Below, one piece after another: positions 1 to 9,023 of a DNA stretch of 38,283 nt. A program made the translations under genes and the position numbers. The notes under the pieces were generated by a model. The model worked only from the letters and a program-made list of their open reading frames with translations. It was not told the DNA's origin and ran no database searches. This stretch comes from Aliidiomarina halalkaliphila. GTDB lineage: Bacteria > Pseudomonadota > Gammaproteobacteria > Enterobacterales > Alteromonadaceae. Each line of letters begins with the position of its first letter. The stretch's first letter is position 1. The stretch spans positions 994,905-1,033,187 of the forward strand of contig NZ_VJWL01000001.1 in NCBI RefSeq assembly GCF_007096385.1, written 5' to 3'.

Positions 1-260
1 GCGGTAATGGGACAAGTCACGTGGGGGTGTACGCGGCAGGGATGCCGCGCCCAAGCCTGCATGGATGCATTTACGGCATCCCCCACGGGGCTTTCCCACC
101 GCCGGGCTTTGAGCCGGCCCCGGGCCCCGCTGGCGCGGTAATGGGACAAGTCACGTGGGGGTGTACGCGGCAGGGATGCCGCGCCCAAGCCTGCATGGAT
201 GCATTTACGGCGTCCCCCACGGGGCTTTCCCACCGCCGGGCTTTGAGCCGGCCCCGGGCC
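1..260 (+). repeat. Tandem 134-bp unit (two copies) with GGA-loop hairpins
   Basis: The block 1-126 recurs at 135-260 with a period of 134 bp and almost no changes (CATCCCCC in the first copy, CGTCCCCC in the second). Each unit can fold, read on the plus strand, as a closing helix (CGTGGGGG at 20-27 with CCCCCACG at 80-87) around two hairpins: CGCGGCA-GGGA-TGCCGCG at 32-49 and TGCA-TGGA-TGCA at 58-69. The second copy repeats this at 154-221. I see no credible coding capacity. The array touches the window edge, so more copies may lie upstream. The loops CAGGGATG and CATGGATG resemble CsrA/RsmA-binding hairpins; that role is inference. The array runs into the terminator at 281-314. Confidence 0.85.
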
Positions 261-280
261 AACGCAGTGTATGGGTACGA

Positions 281-314
281 AAAACAAAAACCGGAGCACT
301 GGGCTCCGGTTTTA
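281..314. terminator. Bidirectional intrinsic terminator
   Basis: The stem ACCGGAGC (290-297) pairs with GCTCCGGT (303-310) around a 5-nt loop. It is flanked by an A-rich run on the left and TTTTATAT on the right. On the minus strand it follows the stop codon of the TPR gene with a T-rich tail, so it should end the TonB2 operon. On the plus strand it could end any transcript crossing the tandem repeat. Confidence 0.8.
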
Positions 315-340
315 TATAGGTGCGCTGTAAGCGGTGTTAA

Positions 341-1651
341 CTAGATACTGTGGCCGCGGCGCTCTGCCGTGTCCTTGATATAGTTAGCCCAGCTTTCTGC
401 GTTACGACGTGTCGATGAGAAACGTTGTGCTTGCACAGCCGCATCGTGCGCTTGACGATACTGATTGCTGTAGAAGTACGCTTCCGCAAGTGACATGTAC
501 AAACGACCTGCATCTTCACCCCGTGGAAGCAAACGAATTGCTTCTTGGAATGCCGGTGCAGCCTCCCGATAACGCTCAGCTAACAAGAGTGCATCACCAA
601 TACGGCGATAGTAATCTTGTTGTTGCTCTGAGTCATCAGAAGCGGCAATCGCTTGACGATAGGCATCTGCAGCTTTGCGGAACTCACGTGCAGAATGATA
701 CGCACGTGCAGCGTTAGCAAAGTTAGAAGCAGTGCCTTCTACATCACCACGGTCGATATGACGCGTCATGACTTCACCGGCGTGATATGGGATCCCGTTG
801 TTGGAGAACAATTGCACCAACGCACGGTAATCATTTTCACGCTCAACGTAACCGGCATCGTAGGCGATCTTCATGGTGGCGAGAGCCCGATCAAAGTTCT
901 CGTTCAACATGTAGAACATAGCCAACTGCGTCCACCAACCACGCTCACCAGGCATCGCCGTGATACCACGCTCTAGTGCATTGATAGCACCAGACACGTT
1001 ATTGGTCTCATAGAACGCTGCAATCATAAGCAGGTATGGGTTACGGTTTGGTTCGTCGTAATGCTCAATCGCTTTCTCAGCAAAAGGAATCACGCGGTCA
1101 TAGTTTCTCAGCTCCATGTGAGACGAGGCCATACGCACAAGTATGTCTGGATCCCACTCACCGGTAAACTTCAAATACCGTTCAAACCAGACCAGTGCAT
1201 TGGCGTAATCTTCCTGAGTCAGGTAGAGATTACCCAGCAACTGAATCCCGGCACGTTGGTCATTCCAGCCAAGTACATCTGGCGTGACCGCAGCACGTAG
1301 GTTTTCAACAGCCAGCGCCGGAGCGCGTGGATCGTCTTCTAACGCTGCGTACATCGTACCTTTAAAGCGCGCTACATACGCACGATCGTAATCAGTACGT
1401 AATGTTGCACCTTCTAGGGTTTGAATAGCACCACGGATATCGTCTGCTTCATAAAGCTCAAACGCATCCATAACACGACGGGCAACACGGTCTCCCAGCG
1501 CTTGTGAGCGCCGAGAATCCCGCTGTTCTTCCACTTGCGCCCGTGTTGGGATGGTAAAGCCAACGTCGGTGTTCTGCGCGACTGTAGGAGTGGATAACAA
1601 ACCCATCGCCACGACCGCAGCACACAGTGTTGTTGTGATTCGTGTTTTCAT
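341..1651 (-). CDS. TPR protein of the TonB2 system (periplasmic)
   Basis: A 436-residue protein with an N-terminal signal peptide ending near VAQ (residues ~1-26), followed by helical tetratricopeptide-like repeats over most of its length (for example the ALVWFERYLKF, RVIPFAEKAIEHY and AADAYRQAIAAS segments). It is the last gene of a six-gene cluster and starts only 3 nt after the tonB stop (TAA CCT ATG). TPR proteins in this position are typical of TonB2 loci in Vibrio, Shewanella and relatives, where they are thought to help the TonB2 complex act. The exact role cannot be read from sequence. The terminator at 281-314 lies just downstream. Confidence 0.85.
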   Translation of the reverse strand: MKTRITTTLCAAVVAMGLLSTPTVAQNTDVGFTIPTRAQVEEQRDSRRSQALGDRVARRVMDAFELYEADDIRGAIQTLEGATLRTDYDRAYVARFKGTMYAALEDDPRAPALAVENLRAAVTPDVLGWNDQRAGIQLLGNLYLTQEDYANALVWFERYLKFTGEWDPDILVRMASSHMELRNYDRVIPFAEKAIEHYDEPNRNPYLLMIAAFYETNNVSGAINALERGITAMPGERGWWTQLAMFYMLNENFDRALATMKIAYDAGYVERENDYRALVQLFSNNGIPYHAGEVMTRHIDRGDVEGTASNFANAARAYHSAREFRKAADAYRQAIAASDDSEQQQDYYRRIGDALLLAERYREAAPAFQEAIRLLPRGEDAGRLYMSLAEAYFYSNQYRQAHDAAVQAQRFSSTRRNAESWANYIKDTAERRGHSI

Positions 1652-1654
1652 AGG

Positions 1655-2260
1655 TTAGTCCATAGTAAAGTCGAGTTGAACAGTTAGCCCTTCTTGACGT
1701 TGCGGACGACCATCAACCACTTTCGGCGCATAACGCCAGCGCGCCAATGCTCGGCGAGCTTCCTGGTCGAAGATCCGACGTGGTTGAGCATCGATAATCT
1801 CGATGTCAGTCACGCCTCCGGTTTCGTCAATCGTAAAGCGCAGACGTACCCATCCCTCAATGCCGTCTCGTGCTGCCGCCGGTGGATAGCGAGGCTCAAC
1901 CCGTACAATTGGTTGTGCGTCACCATCACGGCTAAGCGCTCCAGGACCGTCAAGTCCTGTATTCGCTGAGCCCAGGTCAACACCACCCAGATCCATGCTA
2001 AAAGTCACGGCGTCGTCAGATGCATCCGGTTCAGTCTGAGGACTTTCCGGTGGCGGTTCTGGCGGCTCTGGTGGCGGTGGAGGCGTACGACGACGCGTAT
2101 CCACATCCTGTTCCGGTGGAGCTCCGACAATATCGATCCGTGTTGGAGGCTCAGGCGGTTCTGCCCGCTGCGCTCCACCACTGATCAGATATGCCATAAA
2201 GACAAACAGCAGGAAGGTAACAGCAGCGCCTAGTAAAATAGATACTAAGATGCGCACCAT
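1655..2260 (-). CDS. tonB2: TonB2-type energy transducer
   Basis: A 201-residue TonB protein. One N-terminal membrane helix (residues ~4-26) anchors it in the inner membrane. A proline-rich periplasmic linker follows (PPPPPEPPEPPPE, around residues 60-72), and then the C-terminal TonB domain with the typical PRYPPAAARDGIEGWV start and a RWRYAP motif near the end. It passes proton-motive-force energy from ExbB/ExbD to outer-membrane receptors. The linker is shorter than in E. coli TonB, as in other TonB2 proteins, which usually need an accessory TtpC (present at 3207-4574). A single base separates it from the exbD stop. Confidence 0.93.
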   Translation of the reverse strand: MVRILVSILLGAAVTFLLFVFMAYLISGGAQRAEPPEPPTRIDIVGAPPEQDVDTRRRTPPPPPEPPEPPPESPQTEPDASDDAVTFSMDLGGVDLGSANTGLDGPGALSRDGDAQPIVRVEPRYPPAAARDGIEGWVRLRFTIDETGGVTDIEIIDAQPRRIFDQEARRALARWRYAPKVVDGRPQRQEGLTVQLDFTMD

Positions 2261-2261
2261 A

Positions 2262-2663
2262 TTAATCGTTCTCCGCTGCTATCGAAATTTGGGCAATCCC
2301 AGCTTCTTTAATCTGGTCCATCACGCGCACCACGATGCCGTGACGGGCGCCTTCATCAGCTTGAATAACCACCATATCGGTAGGCTGTTCTGCCAATAGA
2401 CGTTCCAGGTTAGCTGCAACCCGCTCAATATCAACCTGACGACGGTCCATCCACACTTCCCCGTTTTCACGGATCGCGATAAAGATGTTGGCCGAAGGTT
2501 TTTGCGTCGCCTGTGAAGCTTCAGGACGATTTACATCGATACCTGCCTCTTTCACAAACGATGTCGTTACGATAAAGAAGATCAACATGATGAACACGAT
2601 GTCGAGCATCGGAGTCATGTCTAATGTTGCCTCTTCATCTTCGCGTAGACGTTTACGTGCCAT
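2262..2663 (-). CDS. exbD2: ExbD-type biopolymer transport protein
   Basis: A 133-residue ExbD/TolR family protein. A short cytoplasmic N-terminus leads into one membrane helix that begins LDMTPMLDIVFIMLIFF; the aspartate in PMLDIVF is the conserved proton-relay residue. A periplasmic domain of about 90 residues follows. With ExbB it forms the proton-driven motor for TonB. It lies between exbB (12-nt gap) and tonB (1-nt gap) and so is almost certainly co-transcribed. Confidence 0.93.
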   Translation of the reverse strand: MARKRLREDEEATLDMTPMLDIVFIMLIFFIVTTSFVKEAGIDVNRPEASQATQKPSANIFIAIRENGEVWMDRRQVDIERVAANLERLLAEQPTDMVVIQADEGARHGIVVRVMDQIKEAGIAQISIAAEND

Positions 2664-2675
2664 AATTCTTCTCTC

Positions 2676-3203
2676 TTAATGATGTGGCATGTTGTCGATT
2701 AAATGCTCTTTTGCTGCCTTGATGCGACCATCAAGCCGTTGTGCAAAGAACATTCCTGACAACGCTGCCACCATTCCCGCCATAGTCGGAATCGTAGCCA
2801 TGGATATACCACCCGCCATCAGACGAGGGTTACCGGTACCTTGCACCGCCATAATTTCAAATACGGCGATCATCCCCGTGACCGTACCCAGAAGTCCAAT
2901 CAATGGACAAATGGCGATCATAGTTTTTAGCACCAGCATCCGCGCTGTAAGTTTTTCGGACGCTTCGGAAATCCATGCTTCACGGATTCTATGTGCGTAC
3001 CAGGAGGTGGTGTCTTTCCGGGCCTTCCAGGCCTCGATGATGCGCTTTCTCTCGCGAGGAAACACACCAAAGAGGAACCAGGCGCGCTCGATCATAACAA
3101 TCCACATGATCAATAACGCAATGAACACCAAGTATAAAACGTCACCACCTGTGCCAATAAAATCCCTGACAGTTTCCCAAAGCCCTATCAGGTAAAATTG
3201 CAT
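2676..3203 (-). CDS. exbB2: ExbB-type proton channel protein
   Basis: A 175-residue MotA/TolQ/ExbB family protein with three membrane helices: one near residues 22-40 (VLYLVFIALLIMWIVMIE) and two in the second half, including the conserved ICPLIGLLGTVTGMIAVFE stretch. It is shorter than E. coli ExbB (244 aa), which is normal for TonB2 loci. It forms the pentameric channel around ExbD. The start follows the upstream ttpC stop directly (TAA GCC ATG). Confidence 0.92.
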   Translation of the reverse strand: MQFYLIGLWETVRDFIGTGGDVLYLVFIALLIMWIVMIERAWFLFGVFPRERKRIIEAWKARKDTTSWYAHRIREAWISEASEKLTARMLVLKTMIAICPLIGLLGTVTGMIAVFEIMAVQGTGNPRLMAGGISMATIPTMAGMVAALSGMFFAQRLDGRIKAAKEHLIDNMPHH

Positions 3204-3206
3204 GGC

Positions 3207-4574
3207 TTACGCTCCCTTCTTCTCAGCGTGAGAAGCGACAATACCTGCAGCCTGTTCATCCAACACGTGGAGAATAGACTTGCTCTTCGACGCAACAATC
3301 GAGTGAATCACGATCAGTGGCAATGCTGCGATTAGACCCATAGCGGTCGTTACGAGTGCCATCGAGATATCACCTGCCATGATGCGCGGATCACCAGTAC
3401 CGAATAGTGTGATTGATTGGAAGGTACCAATCATACCTACTACCGTACCTAATAGACCCATCAGCGGCGCGATTGCGGCAAGAATCTTGATAATATTCAC
3501 ACCAGCTTCAATGCGCGGTGTTTCACGCAGAATCGCTTCATCGAGCTTCAACTCAAGGTTTTCAGCATCGGTGTTTGGATTCTCATGATAAACCTTCAAG
3601 ATACGACCCAGTGGGTTGCTGTCTGAAGGTGCATCTGTGTTCTTCAACTGACGGCGAATCGAAGCACCTACGGCAGTGAGGGTCACTAGCTTGTAGATTG
3701 CGATGATGAAACCGAGAATAAGAACAACAGTGATTGCATAACCAACGGTTTGACCTTGGTGATAACGCTCAGACAATGTTGCTTTCTGGGTTAACAAGCT
3801 CAAGATTTGACCACGTGAAGGGTCAACAAACACGCCGGCATAACCGTCTGTGGTGCTTTCGAAGTTACGCGCTGCACGCAATACGTAGCCAGCAGGCTGA
3901 CGGCCTAGCGGCTGAACTTGCTGCGTCGTATCGTTGTACAGGAGGTATTCACCATCAGAAATCAGGTTGAATGCACCGATACGAACGATGTCACGAACTT
4001 CTGAACCACCGTCAAGCAGAGTAACTTCGCCTTGATAGCGAGCAACTTTACCTGATTCAGTCATTTCAGTAAGAAGTGCTAACCACAACTCTTCCAGCTC
4101 GTCGATGCTTGGAAGCTCACGGGCTTGCGCCAGGCTTTCCAATACCAAATGACGGTCTGGGAATTGTGCACTTACGATAGACGTCGAAATACGACCGATG
4201 GTATCTGAGGCTGCACCACGGATTACACCGAAGATTTCACCCAAGGTTCCCACCATGTTATCGAGTTCGGTTTCTTTATTACCGATATCGATTTCATTTT
4301 GTGCGTATTGCTCTTGCAGACGTTGACTACGCTGCTCTTCGCCACGCAGGTCTTGTTGCGCCTGACGCAGAAGGGCTTGCTTATCAGCACGATCGTCCAT
4401 AAAACGACGCTCACGCTCTTGGTCAATGCGCTGTGCAGCTGCACGTTGCTGTTGAACCTGTTGCAAGAGTTCGTCAAGAGATTTTGCTTCCTGTGCTGAC
4501 ACAGAGAAAGCAGCGGTTGCCGCCAGGGTTAACCCGGCCGCGGCTACGATAATATTCTTCACTACCTGTTTCAT
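3207..4574 (-). CDS. ttpC: TtpC-type MotA/TolQ/ExbB protein with coiled coil
   Basis: A 455-residue protein. A signal-like N-terminal helix (residues ~1-27, ending VSAQ) precedes a long charged coiled-coil stretch rich in Q, E, R and D (residues ~30-110). A periplasmic domain follows, then a membrane helix near 270-295 and a C-terminal ExbB-like channel domain with APLMGLLGTVVGMIGTF. This architecture matches TtpC, the extra component required by TonB2 systems in Vibrio. The start codon overlaps the stop of the DUF3450 gene (ATGA), showing translational coupling. Confidence 0.9.
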   Translation of the reverse strand: MKQVVKNIIVAAAGLTLAATAAFSVSAQEAKSLDELLQQVQQQRAAAQRIDQERERRFMDDRADKQALLRQAQQDLRGEEQRSQRLQEQYAQNEIDIGNKETELDNMVGTLGEIFGVIRGAASDTIGRISTSIVSAQFPDRHLVLESLAQARELPSIDELEELWLALLTEMTESGKVARYQGEVTLLDGGSEVRDIVRIGAFNLISDGEYLLYNDTTQQVQPLGRQPAGYVLRAARNFESTTDGYAGVFVDPSRGQILSLLTQKATLSERYHQGQTVGYAITVVLILGFIIAIYKLVTLTAVGASIRRQLKNTDAPSDSNPLGRILKVYHENPNTDAENLELKLDEAILRETPRIEAGVNIIKILAAIAPLMGLLGTVVGMIGTFQSITLFGTGDPRIMAGDISMALVTTAMGLIAALPLIVIHSIVASKSKSILHVLDEQAAGIVASHAEKKGA

Positions 4575-5359
4575 TCTGCAGTCTCCGCGGCAAAGATTGG
4601 CAGACGTACCACGTCATACGCAGTTTGACGACGTGACATACGGATCGCTTGAGTTAGAGGGCTCAAGAATGAGTCTTCAACACGCATCCACTCACGATTG
4701 TCGTTGTCCCACAACCATGCATTACGCATATCGAGAGACTGAGCCATAAAGGCAACACGACCCATGTGGAAGTAATCCACTGCGATGTCTTGACCACCGT
4801 AAGTCAGGGTACCCTGATACGCGACCAAGCCAACACCGTAGTCCATCTCGATTTGATATGCTTCAACGATTTGACGGAACTTCTCAGAGTCCTGCACGTT
4901 TGAACGTGCCATGATGTCACGCAGACGCTCAACTCGACGTTCCCGCTGCTCGCGGTGAATCGGAATATCCAGCTGAACGAACTCGTCCAGAGCATCAATC
5001 ATTTTATACATCAACGGAACAACGCCTTGACGTGTCTCTTCGATACCATCGATCTGGCGCTGTAACGATTCCAGAGTGTTGTTCTGGTCGTCGACTAAAC
5101 GCTGTACGTGATCGTTGTATAGTTTCAGAGACTCGTATTGAGCGACAACCGAACGATACTCACCAAGGAGTTCACGGCTTTGTTCAAATAAAGAGTCGAT
5201 GCGCTCTTGAGAAGCAGCAGAAGCGCGACTGGTTTGCATCTGCTCCGACTGTAATTGAGACAGGGACGTGTTGCTTGCAAGAGCAACGGAGGTTCCCGTC
5301 AGCGCCATCACACCTACCACGGCGGCAGCGATTTTGCTTCGTTTGATTACTGTGGTCAT
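4571..5359 (-). CDS. DUF3450 family periplasmic protein, first gene of TonB2 operon
   Basis: A 262-residue protein with a signal peptide (residues ~1-29, ending ALA), then a coiled-coil region (roughly residues 30-110, rich in Q, E, S and R) and a compact C-terminal domain. DUF3450 proteins usually sit first in TonB2 clusters; their biochemical role is not established. I chose the ATG at 5359, preceded by the purine-rich GGTTGGGA, over an in-frame TTG nine bases upstream. The gene overlaps ttpC by 4 nt. Confidence 0.88.
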   Translation of the reverse strand: MTTVIKRSKIAAAVVGVMALTGTSVALASNTSLSQLQSEQMQTSRASAASQERIDSLFEQSRELLGEYRSVVAQYESLKLYNDHVQRLVDDQNNTLESLQRQIDGIEETRQGVVPLMYKMIDALDEFVQLDIPIHREQRERRVERLRDIMARSNVQDSEKFRQIVEAYQIEMDYGVGLVAYQGTLTYGGQDIAVDYFHMGRVAFMAQSLDMRNAWLWDNDNREWMRVEDSFLSPLTQAIRMSRRQTAYDVVRLPIFAAETAE

Positions 5360-5598
5360 AGTTCCCAACCAATTTGACTTAACTTTATCCTTCGCGGTTA
5401 GCAGGCGAGAACGCAGAGAGGTACGTCACCTGGTAATGCTCGGGACCCAGTTGTGTGAGTGATGAAAAAGACTTTCTACACCAAATATACGCTATTTTCT
5501 AAAAATAGCATTGTCTGAATACTCCCACGAAGTCACAGAGCGTGTCAACCGGGCTTTTTTGATCATTTCCAGACAGCCATGTTCATGATCCGATACAA
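5360..5598 (-). promoter_or_regulatory. Leader of the TonB2 operon with a perfect palindrome
   Basis: This stretch contains no gene. The clearest element is the inverted repeat GCTATTTT-CTA-AAAATAGC at 5491-5509, about 130 bp upstream of the DUF3450 start. An AT-rich TATATT on the minus strand lies next to it (around 5485). It could be an operator, but it does not match a Fur box as I know it. I could not define -35/-10 boxes with confidence. Confidence 0.35.
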
Positions 5599-5632
5599 CA
5601 AAAAAAACCAGCCCCACAAGGGGGCTGGTTGC
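5599..5632 (-). terminator. Intrinsic terminator of the TonB-dependent receptor gene
   Basis: The perfect stem AACCAGCCCC (5606-5615) pairs with GGGGCTGGTT (5621-5630) around ACAAG. On the minus strand it is followed by a run of eight T residues. It lies about 45 bp past the receptor stop codon and separates the receptor from the TonB2 operon, which must therefore have its own promoter. Confidence 0.88.
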
Positions 5633-5675
5633 TTTCTTACCTGTTGCTTTAAAGCGTATCGCTTACGCGAGTTGC

Positions 5676-8372
5676 TTAGAAGCGTTGCGTGTAGCGAACG
5701 TAAGTGATACGTCCGAACGCGTTGTACAGGTTGAAGTTGTAGTCACGTGAACCACGTGCTGCAGCCGAGGTGCCGAACTGAGGCAGTTTCTCGAATGCGT
5801 TCTGTACACCAACGGTGAAACGGCCATCCCACGGTGCTTCGTAAGAAGCTTGTAGATCGTGAGTAGTCCAAGTACCGATGTGACCAGCACGTACTACACC
5901 ATCAGGATTGTTCGCATCAGCAGTAACCGTGTTGAACTGGTTGCCGATGATGTTGATGTTCCACGCGAACGTGAAATCACCGTACATGTAGCTGTTGTTG
6001 ATGTTGATACGCTGACGTGGAACACCTGGGTCGCGAACCAAGTTACGGCCGCCATCTAGGTTGTAGTCAAGCATATGTGACATATACAGGTTGTTTACTA
6101 AGCGACCAGCTGAACCGAAGTCGAAGTTGGTGCGCAAGTTAACGTCGATACCTGAAGTATCCAAGTCACCTTCGTTAACGAAACCACGAGTTACAGACAC
6201 GATACGGTTTTGCGCATCGAAGTTTACTTCTGTACCTGGAGGTAACGCTTCACCAGCACGTGCAAGGTTGATCAGCTGCTGTGAGCTAATTGCACGGATA
6301 CGGTTTTCGATCTGGATGTTGTAGTAATCAACTGTGAAGTTCAACCAATCGGTAGGCTGGTAAGCAACACCGAAAGAGTACTGAGTTGAATCTTCTGACT
6401 CTAGCTCAGGGTTCGCAATAACGAACGCGTTGATCTGACACACATCAGAAGTACCACCAGTAAACGCCTGACACGTGATCGGGTCATTTACGCTGTCAGC
6501 TGAGAATGAACGCTGCTGAGTCAGGATGTCTAGAGTCGGAGCACGGAAGCCCAGACCGTAAGAACCACGAATCAACAAGTTATCCATTGGCTGATAACGG
6601 AAGCTTACTTTTGGTGAGAAGTCTGAACCGTAGTCAGAGTAGTCATCGAAACGACCAGCTAAAGACAGTTCTAGATCATAAGTTACTGGCAACAAGAACT
6701 CGAAGTATGCAGCAGTTACGTCGCGGTCACCACCAGCAGAAGAACCTGATGAACCACCTACTAAGCCTGCAGCAGACTGTGAGTCATAGATGTCAGCGTA
6801 GATTTCTTCACGGTGCTCAATACCTACGAAACCTTGAATCATACCGCCGCCGATTTCCATTACGTCGAAGCCAGCAGAACCGTAGATTTCATTGATGTCG
6901 AAGCTAGAGATACGTGAAGTAGTTACTACACCAGCGTCAAGAACGTTCTGAGGGTTGTCAGAAGGGTTCTGAACGTCGTAACCGAAGCGGCAGCTATCTG
7001 GATCGAAAGTACCGTCAGAGCAGTAACCAGGGTTAAAGTTGTTCACGTTAGACCAAGCAGTTTGTGCTGCTAAGTAACCGTTACCGATTTCGTAAGTTTT
7101 GTTACGAACACGGCGCCAGCCGAAGTCTAAGTCCATACCGAACGCGCGACCTTCGAAGCCCATCAAGAAATCAAGGTTTTCGTTGTCAACGTCAGAGTCA
7201 CGGTTACCCATGGCTGCGAAACGGTGATAGATAGCTACTTCAGCCAAAGGACCTACTACTGTTGGATCATAAGTAACAGCGTTAGGGTTGTTTGGATCGT
7301 AGAACCATGCATTAGGGTTCGTTGGGTTGTTGTATGAATCTGTAGGAGTTAACAGGTTATCATAGAACACTGGGTGGTTGATGTCTGGGGCTGGTGCATA
7401 ACGACCGAAAGACGAAGTCTTCGCGATGCTTGCATTTGAGTAGAACGACCAGTCATCGTTGATCTGATGATCAGCTTTAACGAACAAAGATTGGTTCGCA
7501 GTTGATGCTTCATTCGCGTTAGTCGCGTTGAAGTTATACAAACAACGTGAGCCATCAGCTGATTCAAAGAAGTTTTCTTCATTACAGCCACCTGGAACTG
7601 CGTAAGTGCCGCCGTCCTGGAAGTTGATGAAGTTGTTACCGTAGGTAGAAGCACCTGGCTGAACCCAAGGGAACGCGTTTTCGAAGATGATTTCACGCTT
7701 GTTCCAAGAAACACCACCGATGATACGAGTTGTGTCGCTTGCAGAACCGAAAACTACAGAACCGTTTTCGCGATCGCCGCCTTCAGAAGGTACGCTTACT
7801 TGACCAGCACCAATCGTTGCTTCAACGCCGCTGAAGTCGCGACGAGTGATAACGTTGATTACACCACCGATTGCGTCTGAACCGTATACCGCTGACGCAC
7901 CGTCAGACAGGATTTCGATCCGCTCAACCGCACCCATAGGAATGGCGTTCAAATCCTGTGAAGAACCAGTTGAAGGAGACATCGTTAAACGACGGCCATC
8001 AACTAGAACCAAGGTACGGCTAGAACCCAGACCACGCATGTTGATCATTGACACGCCCTGCGCAGAAGAACCTGACTGCGGACGGAATGAACCAGCGCTG
8101 TTGAAAGTTGTGTTACGGAGCAGGTCGGCTACTGAGATCTCACCAGACAGTTCGATTGACTCACGGTCAATAACAGTAACTGGCAATGCGCCTTCCATGT
8201 CAGTACGCTGAATGCGCGAACCAGTAACCTGGATCCGCTCAACGCGTTCTGCACGCTCTTCTTCTTGCTGCTCGTCATCTTGAGCGACGGCTGCGCCAGT
8301 CACTGCAGTGGCAGCAGCACCAAACATTAGTGCTAAGCGGATAGACTTAGCCAGTTTATTATTGGTGTACAT
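5676..8372 (-). CDS. TonB-dependent outer-membrane receptor
   Basis: An 898-residue receptor. A signal peptide (residues ~1-31, ending AVAQ) is followed by a TonB-box-like RVERIQVTGSRI, a plug domain (conserved LVLVDGRRL, YGSDAIGGVINVITRR) and a 22-strand-type barrel ending in an aromatic residue (YTQRF). I chose the ATG at 8372 because AGGGAG lies 7 nt upstream; a start 17 codons further upstream lacks a good ribosome site. The substrate is unknown: such long receptors with Asn/Asp-rich loops may take up iron chelates, peptides or glycans. It lies upstream of the TonB2 operon, which is its likely energy source, but a terminator separates them. Confidence 0.9.
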   Translation of the reverse strand: MYTNNKLAKSIRLALMFGAAATAVTGAAVAQDDEQQEEERAERVERIQVTGSRIQRTDMEGALPVTVIDRESIELSGEISVADLLRNTTFNSAGSFRPQSGSSAQGVSMINMRGLGSSRTLVLVDGRRLTMSPSTGSSQDLNAIPMGAVERIEILSDGASAVYGSDAIGGVINVITRRDFSGVEATIGAGQVSVPSEGGDRENGSVVFGSASDTTRIIGGVSWNKREIIFENAFPWVQPGASTYGNNFINFQDGGTYAVPGGCNEENFFESADGSRCLYNFNATNANEASTANQSLFVKADHQINDDWSFYSNASIAKTSSFGRYAPAPDINHPVFYDNLLTPTDSYNNPTNPNAWFYDPNNPNAVTYDPTVVGPLAEVAIYHRFAAMGNRDSDVDNENLDFLMGFEGRAFGMDLDFGWRRVRNKTYEIGNGYLAAQTAWSNVNNFNPGYCSDGTFDPDSCRFGYDVQNPSDNPQNVLDAGVVTTSRISSFDINEIYGSAGFDVMEIGGGMIQGFVGIEHREEIYADIYDSQSAAGLVGGSSGSSAGGDRDVTAAYFEFLLPVTYDLELSLAGRFDDYSDYGSDFSPKVSFRYQPMDNLLIRGSYGLGFRAPTLDILTQQRSFSADSVNDPITCQAFTGGTSDVCQINAFVIANPELESEDSTQYSFGVAYQPTDWLNFTVDYYNIQIENRIRAISSQQLINLARAGEALPPGTEVNFDAQNRIVSVTRGFVNEGDLDTSGIDVNLRTNFDFGSAGRLVNNLYMSHMLDYNLDGGRNLVRDPGVPRQRININNSYMYGDFTFAWNINIIGNQFNTVTADANNPDGVVRAGHIGTWTTHDLQASYEAPWDGRFTVGVQNAFEKLPQFGTSAAARGSRDYNFNLYNAFGRITYVRYTQRF

Positions 8373-9023
8373 GTATTTTCTCCCTGGATCACTTTTTGTG
8401 ATTTTTAGGTTTATTGCGCACAAAGGTTTCTTTGTACTTCTGGTAGGGACGCAAATTTACATCCCAATCGTTTCGATACTAATGCAAAAAAAACAGGGGG
8501 GCAACACCTTAAATGTACGAATTGTCACAATTTTGTGCATCGGATTGTGGACCAATAGAGCGGTCACCTTCCGTTTCAAAACCCCCGCTTGCGTCAGAAT
8601 AACAGCAGTTTTTATTATATTTTCAATCACTTACTGCGTGACTACAGCTACTTCGATTGAGTTTTGAAGCAAGTTCTCAACTCGCTCAAAGCCACTGACA
8701 TCCCTGCTCTGACGCCCCGAATATAGCAAACCGCATACAGGATGCAAGGGTTTTCCCGCAAAAGTTGTTAACGAATGTAAACATTTGTGACCAGTTTTTA
8801 ACACCTTCGGCGCATCAATCTATGTGGTTGGTCATAAATCAACCAGCTCATGTGCCCCTGCATACCTTATTTGCAGGATGAACATGAGTAAGATGAACAT
8901 GAGTAAAAGGCGTGGCGTATGTTGAGCAACAAAAACGCGCTCGAGTACACAAAAATTTGGATACGAGTTGGCAGGACATTGAGTGTAGGGAGGCCAGCGC
9001 GAGGTCACCAAACCTCACCGCCA
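8373..9023. other. 650-bp intergenic region without a clear gene
   Basis: I see no convincing protein gene. Noted elements are: an ATCAC-TTTTT-GTGAT inverted repeat (8389-8403) just upstream of the receptor ribosome site; adjacent A8 and G6 homopolymers near 8484-8500; a GGTTG/CAACC hairpin near 8826-8844; two tandem copies of GATGAACATGAGTAA (8877-8906) inside a possible 13-codon reading frame at 8884-8925; and a GAGGT/ACCTC hairpin at 9001-9016 just past the PriC-like gene. The receptor promoter should lie here but could not be fixed. Confidence 0.5.

Noticed and set aside
21-344. Protein gene across the first tandem repeat
   Set aside because: The frame only translates the structured 134-bp repeat twice; it has no ribosome site and no recognisable domain.
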